The position numbers and the translations under genes are program-made. From Ilyonectria destructans (Eukaryota; Ascomycota; Sordariomycetes; Hypocreales; Nectriaceae), in the NCBI GenBank assembly GCA_020740775.1, contig JAHEWK010000006.1:2108001-2172000 (forward strand): DNA of 64,000 bases. The letters are read 5' to 3'. Under the pieces are notes generated by a model. The model saw only the letters and a list, made by a program, of their open reading frames with translations, was not told the origin of the DNA and ran no database searches. Below, piece by piece: positions 1 to 9,334 of this stretch (positions within the stretch are counted from its first letter, which is position 1; every line of letters begins with the position of its first letter).

Positions 1-676
1 AGTGGGGATAGATAAGGGTATTCCTACTCAGGACCAAGGTGACTCGTTCCTCGTCGGGGACGCCGTCGTGGACACGGTCGACAAAGGCAACGAGCTCATC
101 GAGTTGCTTCTTGCCACGTCGGTGTTGGTCGACACCGACCTCGAATACCAAGCCCTTACGGCCAAGCAGCTTGACGCTCTCAACAAAATCATCCTCGAGC
201 ATGGTTCCGTGGGGCTTATCCTGCGCCAAATATCGGAATCCCCTGACCTTGGACCACGCCTCGCCAGCCTCCTCCTTCACACGCTCGAGATACTTCTCCA
301 TGACAGCCACGCCGCTAGGCAGGGGTGCCCAAGGGATGATGCCCAGGCATAGCTTCGCATCGTCGGCCGAATGGCCTTCGCCGTCGCGGGGCTGGCCGAG
401 GGCAACACGCTTGATCCAGCTGACCTCGGCAAGGGGGCCTTCCCACCCAGAGCCATCGGCGGCGCCAGACTCGAGGTCGTTCTTGCGGTCCGTCTCGACG
501 AAGATGAAGCCGAGGAGGGAGGGGGCCGAGCTCGAGGCCTTGCGGTACTCCTCGACCGAGTGCTGGCCGGCGAGCGGGTTTTCGGGGGTGCACCAAGCGA
601 GAGTGTCGACCTCGGAGGCCGGGTAGAGGTGGATGTGGGAGTCGATGATGGGGAGGAGGAGCTGTTCGTCCGCCAT
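1..676 (-). CDS. Amidohydrolase-family (TIM-barrel) hydrolase, 3' part outside window
   Basis: The protein starts at the ATG at 676 and opens with MADEQLLLPIIDSHIHLYP, the HxH metal site near the N terminus of amidohydrolase-2 enzymes (relatives of 2-pyrone-4,6-dicarboxylate lactonase and L-rhamnono-gamma-lactonase). Further family-like segments are IIPWAPLP, VRGFRYLAQDKPHGTM and FEVGVDQHRRG. These enzymes hydrolyse cyclic esters or amides or decarboxylate small acids, usually in the cytosol; the substrate cannot be read here. The frame stays open to about position 28 and then gives unconvincing sequence. A donor (GTAGGA) at 27 would leave one base of a codon, fitting the usual VLNH continuation, so I infer an intron that runs off the window. 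Only about the first 216 residues are visible. The family is fairly sure, the exact function is not. Confidence 0.8.
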   Translation of the reverse strand, partial: MADEQLLLPIIDSHIHLYPASEVDTLAWCTPENPLAGQHSVEEYRKASSSAPSLLGFIFVETDRKNDLESGAADGSGWEGPLAEVSWIKRVALGQPRDGEGHSADDAKLCLGIIPWAPLPSGVAVMEKYLERVKEEAGEAWSKVRGFRYLAQDKPHGTMLEDDFVESVKLLGRKGLVFEVGVDQHRRGKKQLDELVAFVDRVHDGVPDEERVTLVLSRNTLIYPH

Positions 677-1730
677 GGTCGCGGTTCGGGGGAGGTCGAG
701 ATTTGAGGTTGGGCGTTTGATGGATCGGTTCAGGATGGAATTAGCGCTCGCGAGGTAACGGCGGCGTGATTGTCGGGAGTCCGATATATCAATCTGGGCT
801 GGACAACGGGCGGTTGGATGAACAAGTCAAGTTGCTCGAGGCTGGTGGAAGTCGGTGTGAAACAACTGAAGGGAACGAATGGTACGCGACAGGTGGTTTC
901 CCTAGGTAGGTACGCAGCTGCTGCCCACCCCAACTACCCCGCTATTATAGCCCCGCCCTTCACTAGAGGTTGGCTATTGTTTTGGGAGCTCCGCCGCTGT
1001 GGCTCACTCTCTAATTACCCCGAAGTAGCGAAGAGCACAGTGGGGAGCCGGCTCTGTAGGTACTTACACGACGAGAGCCAAGTGCAGAGCAACATCCACG
1101 GACCGACGAATAGACACATCACTGATACACACGAGGAACAAACTTGGGATTGCGTCACGTTCAAGGGCAACAAGGAATTCTCGGGTCATGAATAGATTCA
1201 AATCGTCATCTATACACTGACAACTACCTAATAATTGACTTGTGGCGTGTCTTGTAATATGTGGCTAGTCTAGACCACCTCCATCGTTGGGTCCAGTACT
1301 ACATCCACAGCTTGACCATCCTGGAGTTGGAATCTCGTCCGTTCAAAGGCGGGATGAGATCTTCCAGCATTGTACATACCGATCCTGTGGGAGGACTGTT
1401 TTGTCCTCCCAGCTCACTCAGGGGTTGGCAAGTGATATTATCCACGCAGGCGCGACAGGAGCCGCCGCATCTGCGGGAGGGCCGCAGCATCGACCAATTG
1501 GGATCGCACGCATCGAACGCTGGGGCGTATACCAAGGCCAGCTTGGATTGCCTTCCAGCGCCGTGGGCGTGGGCCGTAAAGCGAAAGATTGTGCTGTTTA
1601 CAACAACAACATGAAGCGAGTCAGCCCGGCGCAGAGTCGCAGCCAGGGTCTGCTCGAAGCAAGGAATGAATGGCGGCTGATTTTCCTCTCAGCCTTCTTC
1701 CGGAAAACTTGAAGTTCATCGATGAATTCT
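677..1730. other. Intergenic, no supportable gene
   Basis: This 1.05-kb gap lies between the amidohydrolase start and the CBM48 gene stop, so it holds the amidohydrolase promoter and the CBM48 3' region. Open frames here (for example 770-1195 and 1287-1712) read as random protein with no family resemblance. The part near 1190-1260 is more AT-rich. Confidence 0.6.
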
Positions 1731-2678
1731 TTAACCGACGACCATGCCGTGACGGCGAGAGCTGCCTTGCGGGACGGAAACGGGCTCATACTCGTCCTCG
1801 CTGGCGTCGCTGGAGCACAAATCGCTATCGTCGTCGTAGCCACATCGTGCGCCTCCACAGTCGATCTTGACACGGTCGCCCTTGCGGGTGATGCCGTATC
1901 GCTCACAGGTACAGGTGCTGCATTCGGAGCCAGGTGTGCTGTAGCCGGAGAGCGATGAGTTGGGTGACGAGCTGTCTGAGCGGTACGACAGGGAGGAACC
2001 GCTTGAAGATACGGGCGATGTGCTGAAGTCGGTGACGAGGTCGTCGTCGAGGCCGGCGCTGCCGAAGCGAGCTGTGAGTTCCTCGAGTTGTTCGTTGTCG
2101 TAGTAGTCAGACTCCAGGATGTGCTTGGTGGCATGGGGTGACATGGGCTTGGGAGCCTGGATCTGGGACAAGGACAAAGGTCGGCCCTTGGGGATGTCGA
2201 CGGACAGTGCTGTGCGGTGGCGAGACGAGCGGTGCTCCTTATCTTTGGACGAGTGACGGGAGGAGCTCTTGCTGCTGGACTTTGACGACGACGACGATGA
2301 CTTGGAGGACGAAGAGGACGACTTGTGCGATGATGACTTGGAAGACGACTTGGACGACTTGGAAGAAGACTTGTGCGAGTCGGTGGGAACGTCGAGAATG
2401 TTCAGTTCTCGGCCAGTGGTGGGCTCGACGGTTGAGGTGACGCTGGGGTTGTGGGCAATGTGGTAGCCATCGATGATGTAGTAGTACCAGTATCGCTGGC
2501 CAGCCTCAAGAGTGGCGTTCTGGAATCGAAAGGTACCCTTCCAGGAGCCAGACTTGGACGAGGACTTGTCCTTGGAGAGCGGGAGCTGGCCAACATAGCC
2601 GTCCCAAGAGCCGAGAAGGTGGACGGTCTTGACGCCGGACGAGACGCGGAGAGAGAAGGATAATTGAATAGCCGACAT
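1731..2678 (-). CDS. CBM48 (glycogen-binding-like) domain protein with Ser/Lys-rich linker
   Basis: This is a single-exon gene of 315 residues. Residues about 5-97 form a CBM48/AMPK-beta-like beta-sandwich: VHLLGSWDGYVGQLPLSKD, then SGSWKGTFRF and GQRYWYYYIIDG. That is the family that binds glycogen or starch or mediates protein contacts. It is followed at residues about 101-155 by an extreme Ser/Lys/His tract (blocks of KSSS), then a disordered Ser-rich region, and near residues 255-285 by a cysteine cluster (CSTCTC, then CGGARCG) that could bind metal. There is no catalytic domain, signal peptide or membrane segment. Similar proteins are widespread in filamentous ascomycetes and often carry automatic glycoside-hydrolase labels that the sequence does not support. 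A role in glycogen or SNF1-type signalling is only inference. The ATG at 2678 begins directly at the CBM fold. Confidence 0.8.
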   Translation of the reverse strand: MSAIQLSFSLRVSSGVKTVHLLGSWDGYVGQLPLSKDKSSSKSGSWKGTFRFQNATLEAGQRYWYYYIIDGYHIAHNPSVTSTVEPTTGRELNILDVPTDSHKSSSKSSKSSSKSSSHKSSSSSSKSSSSSSKSSSKSSSRHSSKDKEHRSSRHRTALSVDIPKGRPLSLSQIQAPKPMSPHATKHILESDYYDNEQLEELTARFGSAGLDDDLVTDFSTSPVSSSGSSLSYRSDSSSPNSSLSGYSTPGSECSTCTCERYGITRKGDRVKIDCGGARCGYDDDSDLCSSDASEDEYEPVSVPQGSSRRHGMVVG

Positions 2679-5600
2679 TTTGATTATTGCTTGTTGTTTT
2701 CAATGTTGTTGCAGATGCTGGGTGGTGATTGGGAATCCGATACTAGGGGTGAAGGGCGTTTGCGAGCAAGTGAAACCCACGATTTCTGTTATTAGGGTAT
2801 GAAAGAAGCGTGAAGATGTGCAGAACAAAAATGATATCAGTGTAAATGGGTATTGTCTCTGAGCTGACCAGCAACTTGGAGAGGGACTGCGGCTGGAGAT
2901 TGTCGTTTGAGAGCAGATTAGAGACAAGAATATTAGAATGGTAATAGAGACCGGCTCTATGGAACTAGGAAACAAAAACGAAAAAGGGGATGGGGAACAG
3001 AAACGCGGACTTGGGGATTGAGAAGCTTGCTGAAGAAGAAGAAGGGGAAAAGGAAAAGTTGGGGGTTGCGGGTGTTGGCTGGATGTTATATGGAGGCGGC
3101 CAACTATCGCGGCCCGGTGGCGGGAAGGAGAGGGTACCACCCAAAGGTGAGTACAATGTACAATCGGGGCCATGTGAGTGCCGGAGTGGATTCGAATTCA
3201 AATGCCCACCAAAGAAATACGCAGACGCAGGCGTAGGCGCAGGCGCAGGCCGGCCATGCGACTTGCTGCAGTGCGGTGCGGTGCGGTGCACTGCACTGCG
3301 GTATTCGTACAGGAACCCGACCTTTTCCCCCTGCTGGTACTAAAGCTGCTAAAGCTGCTAAAGCTGCTGGTTCCATCGGCCACCACCTCGCGTTGCCACG
3401 GTCTGGCTGGCGTCTGGCTGGCTGCTGGCTGGCTAACTTGGGCGGCGGGCAGCCCTCGGTGGGCACGGGTCTGCGTGCGTGTGTGCGTGTGTGCGTGTAT
3501 GCAGGCTTCTGCAGCTCCACGCTCCAAAGGTTTCTACCGCCGTCCAATCACAGCCCCCGTGCAAGGAAACACCGAGTTCGCGGTGTGGGTGCCCGGCAGC
3601 GCTGCCGTCGCTCATCACACGTCCGGCGATGAAGGTCGGCGGTTAAGCAGTTGAAAGCACGGGCGAGGATCCATCCACTCGCAGCGCCCTGCCGCTCCTG
3701 CCCCTCCCCAGCCGCGAGAGGGTTGCAAAATTAGAAGCAGCGCGGCGGGGGTGGCCCCGGCACTAGCACTAAAACACCGCTACCGCGTCCGCCTCCGGCT
3801 GCCTCCAGGGGCCTGTCCACTCGCCTGGGCGTCTATTCTCCAGCGCTGGTTGGCCCGTGGCACCGCGGGGCTGGGTCCCCTCGTCACGCTGCAGCCCGGC
3901 CAATGGGCGGCCGTAAGTCCACTGTGCAGGCCGAAATCCACTGTGCACGGCTGGACTCTCCCGATCCCACGCCGGCCATTCAGGATGCCCTCCATCGCTT
4001 GTTGATGCCATGGGCTGGCTGCATCGTCTCTGCCTGTCTCTGCCTGCTTCTGCCGGCTCGTCCTATTCGTCCTATTCGCTCACTTGTCATCATCCTCCCG
4101 CTAGCCGCTTTCTGCTAGTTGCAAAAAATCATGGATCATGCACGCCGCTCACATCCATCCTTGATCCTACCCTCGCGATATGCCCGTCATGCCCGTCAGT
4201 CGTCTTCATTGGCAACGCCCGAAATCCACCGCTGCGGGATGCGCATGCAGCCATTCGGGGATCGAGCGAGTCGGAGTGTGCACGCCGCCGCAGTTGACAT
4301 GCTCCTGTTCATGCTGCCGTCTGTTCATCTGTCGCTCCCGTCAATCAGTGACGCTGTTGGGACAGACGTAATTAACCCGATACTGTACACTGCGTCACGG
4401 CGCCAATCATCGTTGATAGCTCACAGCATTTGCAATGCACTCGTCAACAGAGTGCTATTCTGGTACTGCTGCCATATCCGCGACGTCCACACAAGCCGTC
4501 TATTCCAGGTTCCATGGTACACGGCCTATCCAGCGTTGGCCAGCCCCCATGGCTCTGTGGCTCCATGACTTTCCTTCCTTGGTCAAAGGGCCAGCCGAAG
4601 AGCTCGAGGCTCGCAGAATTCGCTCTACTGCAGCACCACTTCTCCACAGTCCACGCCGAAACCCTGGTCTCTTGTTCTTGCCTCGACTAGCACGACCAGG
4701 CTAGAAAACATAGTTACCGGGAAAAATCATGATTGAACCATGCTCAGACATGGATGCCGTGGCCTTTGTTTCTGCGGCCCGTCCGCGTGTCCCCGAAAGC
4801 TGACCCTGTCCCACTCACATCCCTCGCCCGCCATCAACGCCCTCCACGCTGCCTCTGGTTCTTGTCCTCGACACCGTCCTCTGGTCCCATGCATGGCATA
4901 CACTTTTAGCCCCGGCGGGTATGTAAGATCAGTCACACGGTCCCCATTCCCCACCGCTCGTGTTCCTGACCCTCATCCGTCTGTCGTAAAGTCTGGCTCT
5001 ACAAGAGGGGTTCCACGGCCTTCATGCCCAGAATGTCTTGGTCTAGCCGAGCCGAAGGAGCAAAAGATCTTCGGTGTCTTTGGAGGGAGCTGGAAGCTGA
5101 AAAAGTATGGAGACCGCGGTGGAGTGGGTGGTGGGCAAGTTGGCGCCCATGCCTATGCTTCTCGGCATGATGACCGCCTCGAGTAAGGCTCTCGATCGCG
5201 AGGATGGCGTTCGCTAGCTGTAGGCTTGTGATTCCAGTTACCCGAGCCGTTTGCGCCAGAGATCAACCTCATCACTTGTGACGACTGCAACACACCAATT
5301 CTTGCCGAGTTTATCTTTCAACCTGAATGTGCAAATGTGCCTCGTTTCCGTCAATCATGGGGGACAGTAGGCGCTTGGTACTGTGATATCGACCTACGTT
5401 GTCATGCGTGACTCGTAAGCTCGATATCGCCGTTGCCGAGTGGTAATTCGTCCAGTAATTAACTAGATGTCCGATCCAATAATACTCGTACCCATGTTGT
5501 AGCTCAAGACTTGGAGTCGCCTATCTCCGAACTTACCAAGTCATGTGAAGTTTGCAGGTGAAGCCGTAAGGAGCTGTTGGGTCTGGCTCACGGTTTTGGT

Positions 5601-5854
5601 GAGATGATCAATAAACAATCACACTTTTGCGAAATACAAGAGAGCACCGAATGCCTTGTATATTGAAACAAGGTATTATACAGTTTATAGCAACGTAACA
5701 TGAAGTCGTTGCTCTGAACTCAAACGGTGCAGCTCAACTTGGTGAAGCACCGGCATTTAGTGTGCGCATCACGTGGCAAGGTCCAGACCCTCATATACCA
5801 CAATAGCGAGCCTCATCGCCACAAACCACCTACACAGGCGACAAACGCCTGCCA
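2679..5854. other. Gene-poor region rich in simple sequence
   Basis: About 3.2 kb between the CBM48 start and a tRNA. It contains the CBM48 promoter/leader, a cluster of simple repeats at 3215-3505, and C/T-rich stretches. Frames such as 3104-3547, 4119-4568 and 4740-5186 overlap each other on both strands with low-complexity, family-less translations, so I do not call them genes. The last 600 bases are AT-richer and show nothing recognisable. Confidence 0.55.
3215..3505. repeat. Cluster of short tandem repeats
   Basis: Within 290 bases there are a run of about four GCAGGC/GTAGGC hexamers (3225-3252), overlapping GTGCG units (3270-3300), three copies of AAAGCTGCT (3342-3370), repeated GGCTG units (3402-3432), and an alternating GTGCGTGTGTGC purine-pyrimidine run (3472-3502). 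All are short and imperfect. They lie outside any supported exon. Confidence 0.7.
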
Positions 5855-5926
5855 TCTTCCGTAGTATAGTGGTCAGTATGCAAGCTTGTCACGCTTGAGA
5901 CCCGGGTTCAATTCCCGGCGGGAGAG
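5855..5926 (+). tRNA. tRNA-Asp (anticodon GTC)
   Basis: A full cloverleaf can be drawn. The acceptor stem TCTTCCG pairs with CGGGAGA (one T-G wobble), followed by discriminator G. U8-A9 precede a D arm beginning GTATAGTGGTCAG, the anticodon stem is CAAGC/GCTTG around loop TTGTCAC (anticodon GTC, Asp), and the T arm is CCGGG-TTCAATT-CCCGG, which is the B box. There is no intron and CCA is not encoded, as expected for a nuclear fungal tRNA. The tRNA decodes GAC and GAU in cytosolic translation. Confidence 0.97.
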
Positions 5927-5960
5927 ATCCAGCCACCTGTGCTACACAGGTTATTGAATA

Positions 5961-5977
5961 TTTTTTGGACTTTTTTT
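5961..5977 (+). terminator. RNA polymerase III oligo-T terminator of tRNA-Asp
   Basis: A run of six T (5961-5966) and a run of seven T (5971-5977) lie 35-51 nt after the mature tRNA end, which fits Pol III termination. Confidence 0.7.
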
Positions 5978-6395
5978 GATATTTGATACACGAACCTGCA
6001 ATTTCCCGTCCCCGAAGTCTGAACGCTCCTTCACCGCAACGCGGTGAGCCATCGTGAATAGGCAGCGACGTTAGATCGGCACTTGTCCCAATCGACTTGC
6101 CTATTTGAGATATCCTGCCGGCATGGCAATGACTCCTCTGCCGTTTGGGGCTTTTGATCTAGACGAGTGCTTAGAAATGCAGAGGTTCTGAATGGGGCTG
6201 GTGAAGTTGTGTCTTAAGAAACATCAACCCCAACTTGTGAGAGCTTGTCTGTCTCATTCTGCCTCCTCGAGCACAGTGGAGGCAACTCCATCAAATCATT
6301 GGCGTCATTGGGTTATCAGCAAGAAGTTTGACCGCACCTCTCTCTCGTCGTAAAACCAGCCTTGCATCAGAGACGAGAAGCCAACATTTGTCGCC
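5978..6395. other. Intergenic, upstream of HD hydrolase
   Basis: This region carries the presumed promoter and 5' leader of the HD-domain gene. I see no gene or clear regulatory motif in it. Confidence 0.5.
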
Positions 6396-7028
6396 ATGAC
6401 GTCCCAAGATTTCACTGTGGATGACGCCCTCATCACCCAAGTCACGGCCTACGTCGAGCGATACATGTCCAACTACGACGCCTCCCACGACTTCAACCAC
6501 ATCCAGCGCGTGCTCCGCCTCTCACAGCACATCCAAACCCACACTCCCAACACCAGCCGGCCCCTCGTCACCCTCGTCGCGCTCCTCCACGACGTAGGCG
6601 ACAAGAAGTACGTGAAGCCCGGCGAAGACCCCTCCCGCATGGTGTACACGTACCTCCGCTCCCTCCACGTGTCCGAATCCCTCGCCGAGGCCGTCCAGAC
6701 CATCTGCCTGGGCGTCAGCTACTCGTCCGAGATCAAGGACCCCGCGCGCGTGCTCGCGCTCATCGACAAGTACCCGGAGCTGGCCGTCGTGCAGGATGCG
6801 GACCGCCTGGATGCCATTGGCGCCGTGGGCATCGCCAGGACGTTTGCGTTTGGCGGCGCCAAGAGCCGGACTCTGGAGAATACCATGGACCACTTTGACG
6901 AGAAGCTACTGCTTCTCGAGGGAATGATGAAGACGGAGGAGGGACGACGGCTGGCCAAGGAGCGGACGGAGCGGCTGCGCTTGATGAAGCAGTGGTGGGA
7001 GGCGGAGACTGGTGAGCACGTTGTGTGA
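6396..7028 (+). CDS. HD-domain phosphohydrolase (YedJ-like)
   Basis: A single-exon gene of 210 residues. It has the ordered metal-ligand pattern of the HD superfamily: HDFNHIQRV (His31), LLHDVGD (His65-Asp66), and [17 protein letters not shown] (first Asp 134), the last being typical of the bacterial YedJ-type clade and its fungal relatives. These are metal-dependent phosphohydrolases, and the natural substrate is not established. There is no targeting signal, so a cytosolic location is likely. The length matches the family, and the ATG at 6396 begins a Ser/Asp-rich leader just before the first helix. It is transcribed toward the F-box gene and faces away from the tRNA. Confidence 0.92.
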   Translation: MTSQDFTVDDALITQVTAYVERYMSNYDASHDFNHIQRVLRLSQHIQTHTPNTSRPLVTLVALLHDVGDKKYVKPGEDPSRMVYTYLRSLHVSESLAEAVQTICLGVSYSSEIKDPARVLALIDKYPELAVVQDADRLDAIGAVGIARTFAFGGAKSRTLENTMDHFDEKLLLLEGMMKTEEGRRLAKERTERLRLMKQWWEAETGEHVV

Positions 7029-7504
7029 GGAAGTACCAGCTATAAAGACGGGCCTTGGAAGACTAGAGGAAACGGAAGGCTACAAAATATAGAAGATAAA
7101 TGCCACAGGTTCATACCGACAAATGCTTACTGGTTAGACCACTCCGTCCGTGGCGAAGTAAGACGAATCTTACCTGAGCGAGTGCATCATGTCAGACGAG
7201 CCGGGAATTCTGCCGGTCTTACATCTCGCGCCTCAATGAAAGATGAGTCTCGTATAAAGAGGCGATCCCCTGCTAACGACCAGCTTATCCCTCGTTATCG
7301 GGGTTTATTGAATTGTCTAGTGTTTGATGTGCTAGAGCAAACTATTCGGTAACGGCTTTCAAGAAACACCAACTAAACCATCACGACACGAAATTCACTT
7401 TATTCCGATACCCAACTTCAAAGACAATCTGGCCCCAAACTCGTCGAGTCTCACACTTAGCCTGGTCTCATTCATCCCAGTGTGCCATTGACCCGCCTCC
7501 AACA
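7029..7504. other. Intergenic between HD hydrolase and F-box gene
   Basis: This holds the 3' region of the HD gene and the promoter of the F-box gene, with no recognisable element. Confidence 0.5.
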
Positions 7505-8110
7505 ATGGACAAGCTCCCCTCCGAACTGCTCATTGAGATCCTCCATCACCTCCCCATCCCAACTTGCAAGACGGCCCGCCTAACCTCCCGGACTTTCAAC
7601 TCCATCCTCTCCAAGCGCACCTTTGGCGTCCTCGTCTCCTTCGTCGACCCGCACACGGCCGAGTCCACTCTCACATCTCTTTCGCAGGACTTCACCCGCC
7701 GCCGCCGGTCCATCTGGTCCCCGCGGTGTGCCGTCCCCGAAGGGTTGCCCCTCACAGAGCCATTCCTGCTCGCGCTCTGGGCCGGTGTGCGAGGTGAGCC
7801 GTGGGTTCCGTCGCGAGCTCCCGGCTCGCCCAGGAGGTTGACTCTTAGCGCGCTACAGACGGGTCTCGACAGGGCTGACATGACGGAAGGCGTGTTGCAG
7901 CAGAAGCTGTTCCGGTCTGCGCTGTATCTGAGTTATCTGTGCGCAGACGATAAAGTCATACCACATACATGGGTGTTTGACTTTCTCCTGCATCGAGACG
8001 CCGAGGGTTACGGTTTAGAAATTGATCCGTGGGTAGATGTGACCACAGCAATCGAGGTACCGATGTTTGCATATGGGAAGGAACCTCAGCAGGGGACTCG
8101 GTTGCTCTAA
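7505..8110 (+). CDS. F-box protein
   Basis: A single-exon gene of 201 residues. Residues about 3-40 are an F-box: LPSELLIEILHHLPIP, then CKTARLTSRTFNSIL. F-box proteins bind Skp1 and bring substrates to SCF ubiquitin ligases. The remainder has no WD40 or leucine-rich repeats, which is usual for the many short fungal F-box proteins whose substrates are unknown. The frame has no obvious intron. Sure about the F-box, unsure whether the substrate-binding part is complete. Confidence 0.85.
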   Translation: MDKLPSELLIEILHHLPIPTCKTARLTSRTFNSILSKRTFGVLVSFVDPHTAESTLTSLSQDFTRRRRSIWSPRCAVPEGLPLTEPFLLALWAGVRGEPWVPSRAPGSPRRLTLSALQTGLDRADMTEGVLQQKLFRSALYLSYLCADDKVIPHTWVFDFLLHRDAEGYGLEIDPWVDVTTAIEVPMFAYGKEPQQGTRLL

Positions 8111-8417
8111 AGGAATGATTTATATGAGAGAGTGATTGATCTAAAGCTAAGGAGTGCCGGGTATAAAGGAGTGATTATTTCACAATGATATTAATAATAT
8201 ATGAATGCGTGTTGCTATCTATAGATGGGCGCATGCCTTCCCAACCGTGGGGTTCCTCATCCGCTTGAGTCCCGTTTAACCGTAACCAATTTGGTATGAT
8301 GATATGTATCAACGCCAGTCGCTTGTGCGACCCCAAAAAATGGATGAATCCCAAATGCTTCGCTATTATATCACGTAAAAGGAGTGTAAAGTTTTTATGA
8401 AATGCAGTAGGTAATGT
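8111..8417. other. Convergent intergenic region
   Basis: An AT-rich 307-base spacer between the 3' ends of the F-box gene and the GPI protein gene. It probably holds both polyadenylation regions and nothing else I can see. Confidence 0.5.
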
Positions 8418-9334
8418 TTAGACGAGGTAGGCGACAGCGATGCCGACGACGGCCAGCAAGCCGCTCACGGCGTTGGCTGAGGCGCCGCCGCTCGGGACAG
8501 TTTCGAGGACGGAGATGGAGGTTGAGGCGGGGCTGACAGGGACCCGGGTCGCGGACTCGGCCCCAGTCGGGATCCCCTTGCCGCCGTCACCGTAGCCTCC
8601 ATTACCACCATTGTGGCACGTAGAGCAGGTGCCGTTACGGTGAGGTAGAGGTGATCCACCGGAGGGGACGGGGACGAAAGTAGTATAAGTGTGAGGCGGG
8701 TTATAAGTCGCGGTAGCGTTGTGGGTAGGGTAGGCCGGTACAGTATAGGTGATGGTCCTGGTCACCGACTCGCCGTGCTTGGTCGGGTTAGGGTAGGTGA
8801 AGGTGAGACACTTGGTCGTGTACTGTTCGGGTTCTGTGGGCTTGGTCGTCTGGCCAGGCTCTCCCGGCACTGTAGTGTTGTAGTAGACTGGCTTGGTAGT
8901 CTCTGGGGTGGGTTGAGAGTAGACGGTCGTGGAAGACTCGACGGATGAAGTACTGGTGTAGCTGGGCTGGCACAAGTCCGCAGGGAGAGTATAAGGTGTG
9001 TCGGCATAGACAACACACTTCAGGGATTGAGTCAGCTTAAGAAATAATCTCATCCATGGATACAGTCACTCACGTTCTTCTCACAGACAGCGTTGCCGTA
9101 AGATCCAGGCTTCTCGTAGCAGCTAGCAACTCCGCCAGCAGGAGCATAGCCGGAAAGGTTGTCTGAGCATTGTCCAGGCGTTCCGTTGCCGCTCTCGTCA
9201 CATCTTAGGATGATGCCGCCGCCCAGGCAGTAGTTGGCGTTGGCCATTCCACAGACGTACTTTCCATTGTTCTCTGTGTACCCGGCGTTGACGGCGGCCG
9301 CGGCGGCAACAATAAGGAGACTGGTGGTCCTCAT
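8418..9334 (-). CDS. Secreted GPI-anchored cell-wall protein with N-terminal Cys-rich domain
   Basis: Two exons: 9074-9334 and 8418-9017, with an intron at 9018-9073 (GTGAGT donor, CTGAC branch, AAG acceptor). The 286-residue protein starts with signal peptide MRTTSLLIVAAAAAVNAG. A domain of about 80 residues follows, with eight cysteines in contexts such as VCGMANANYCLGGG, CDESGNGTPGQC, SCYEKPG and VCEKNC, resembling small secreted disulfide-rich domains. Then comes a long Thr/Pro/Ser-rich stalk and a C-terminal SGLLAVVGIAVAYLV tail typical of GPI attachment. I do not recognise a named family; it is not a clear CFEM. An upstream in-frame ATG (9394) would bury the signal peptide, so I chose 9334. 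A surface or host-contact role is inference. Confidence 0.85.

Noticed and set aside
1..352. Plus-strand 116-codon frame at the window start
   Set aside because: Antisense of the amidohydrolase gene, whose minus-strand frame carries the HxH motif and family segments.
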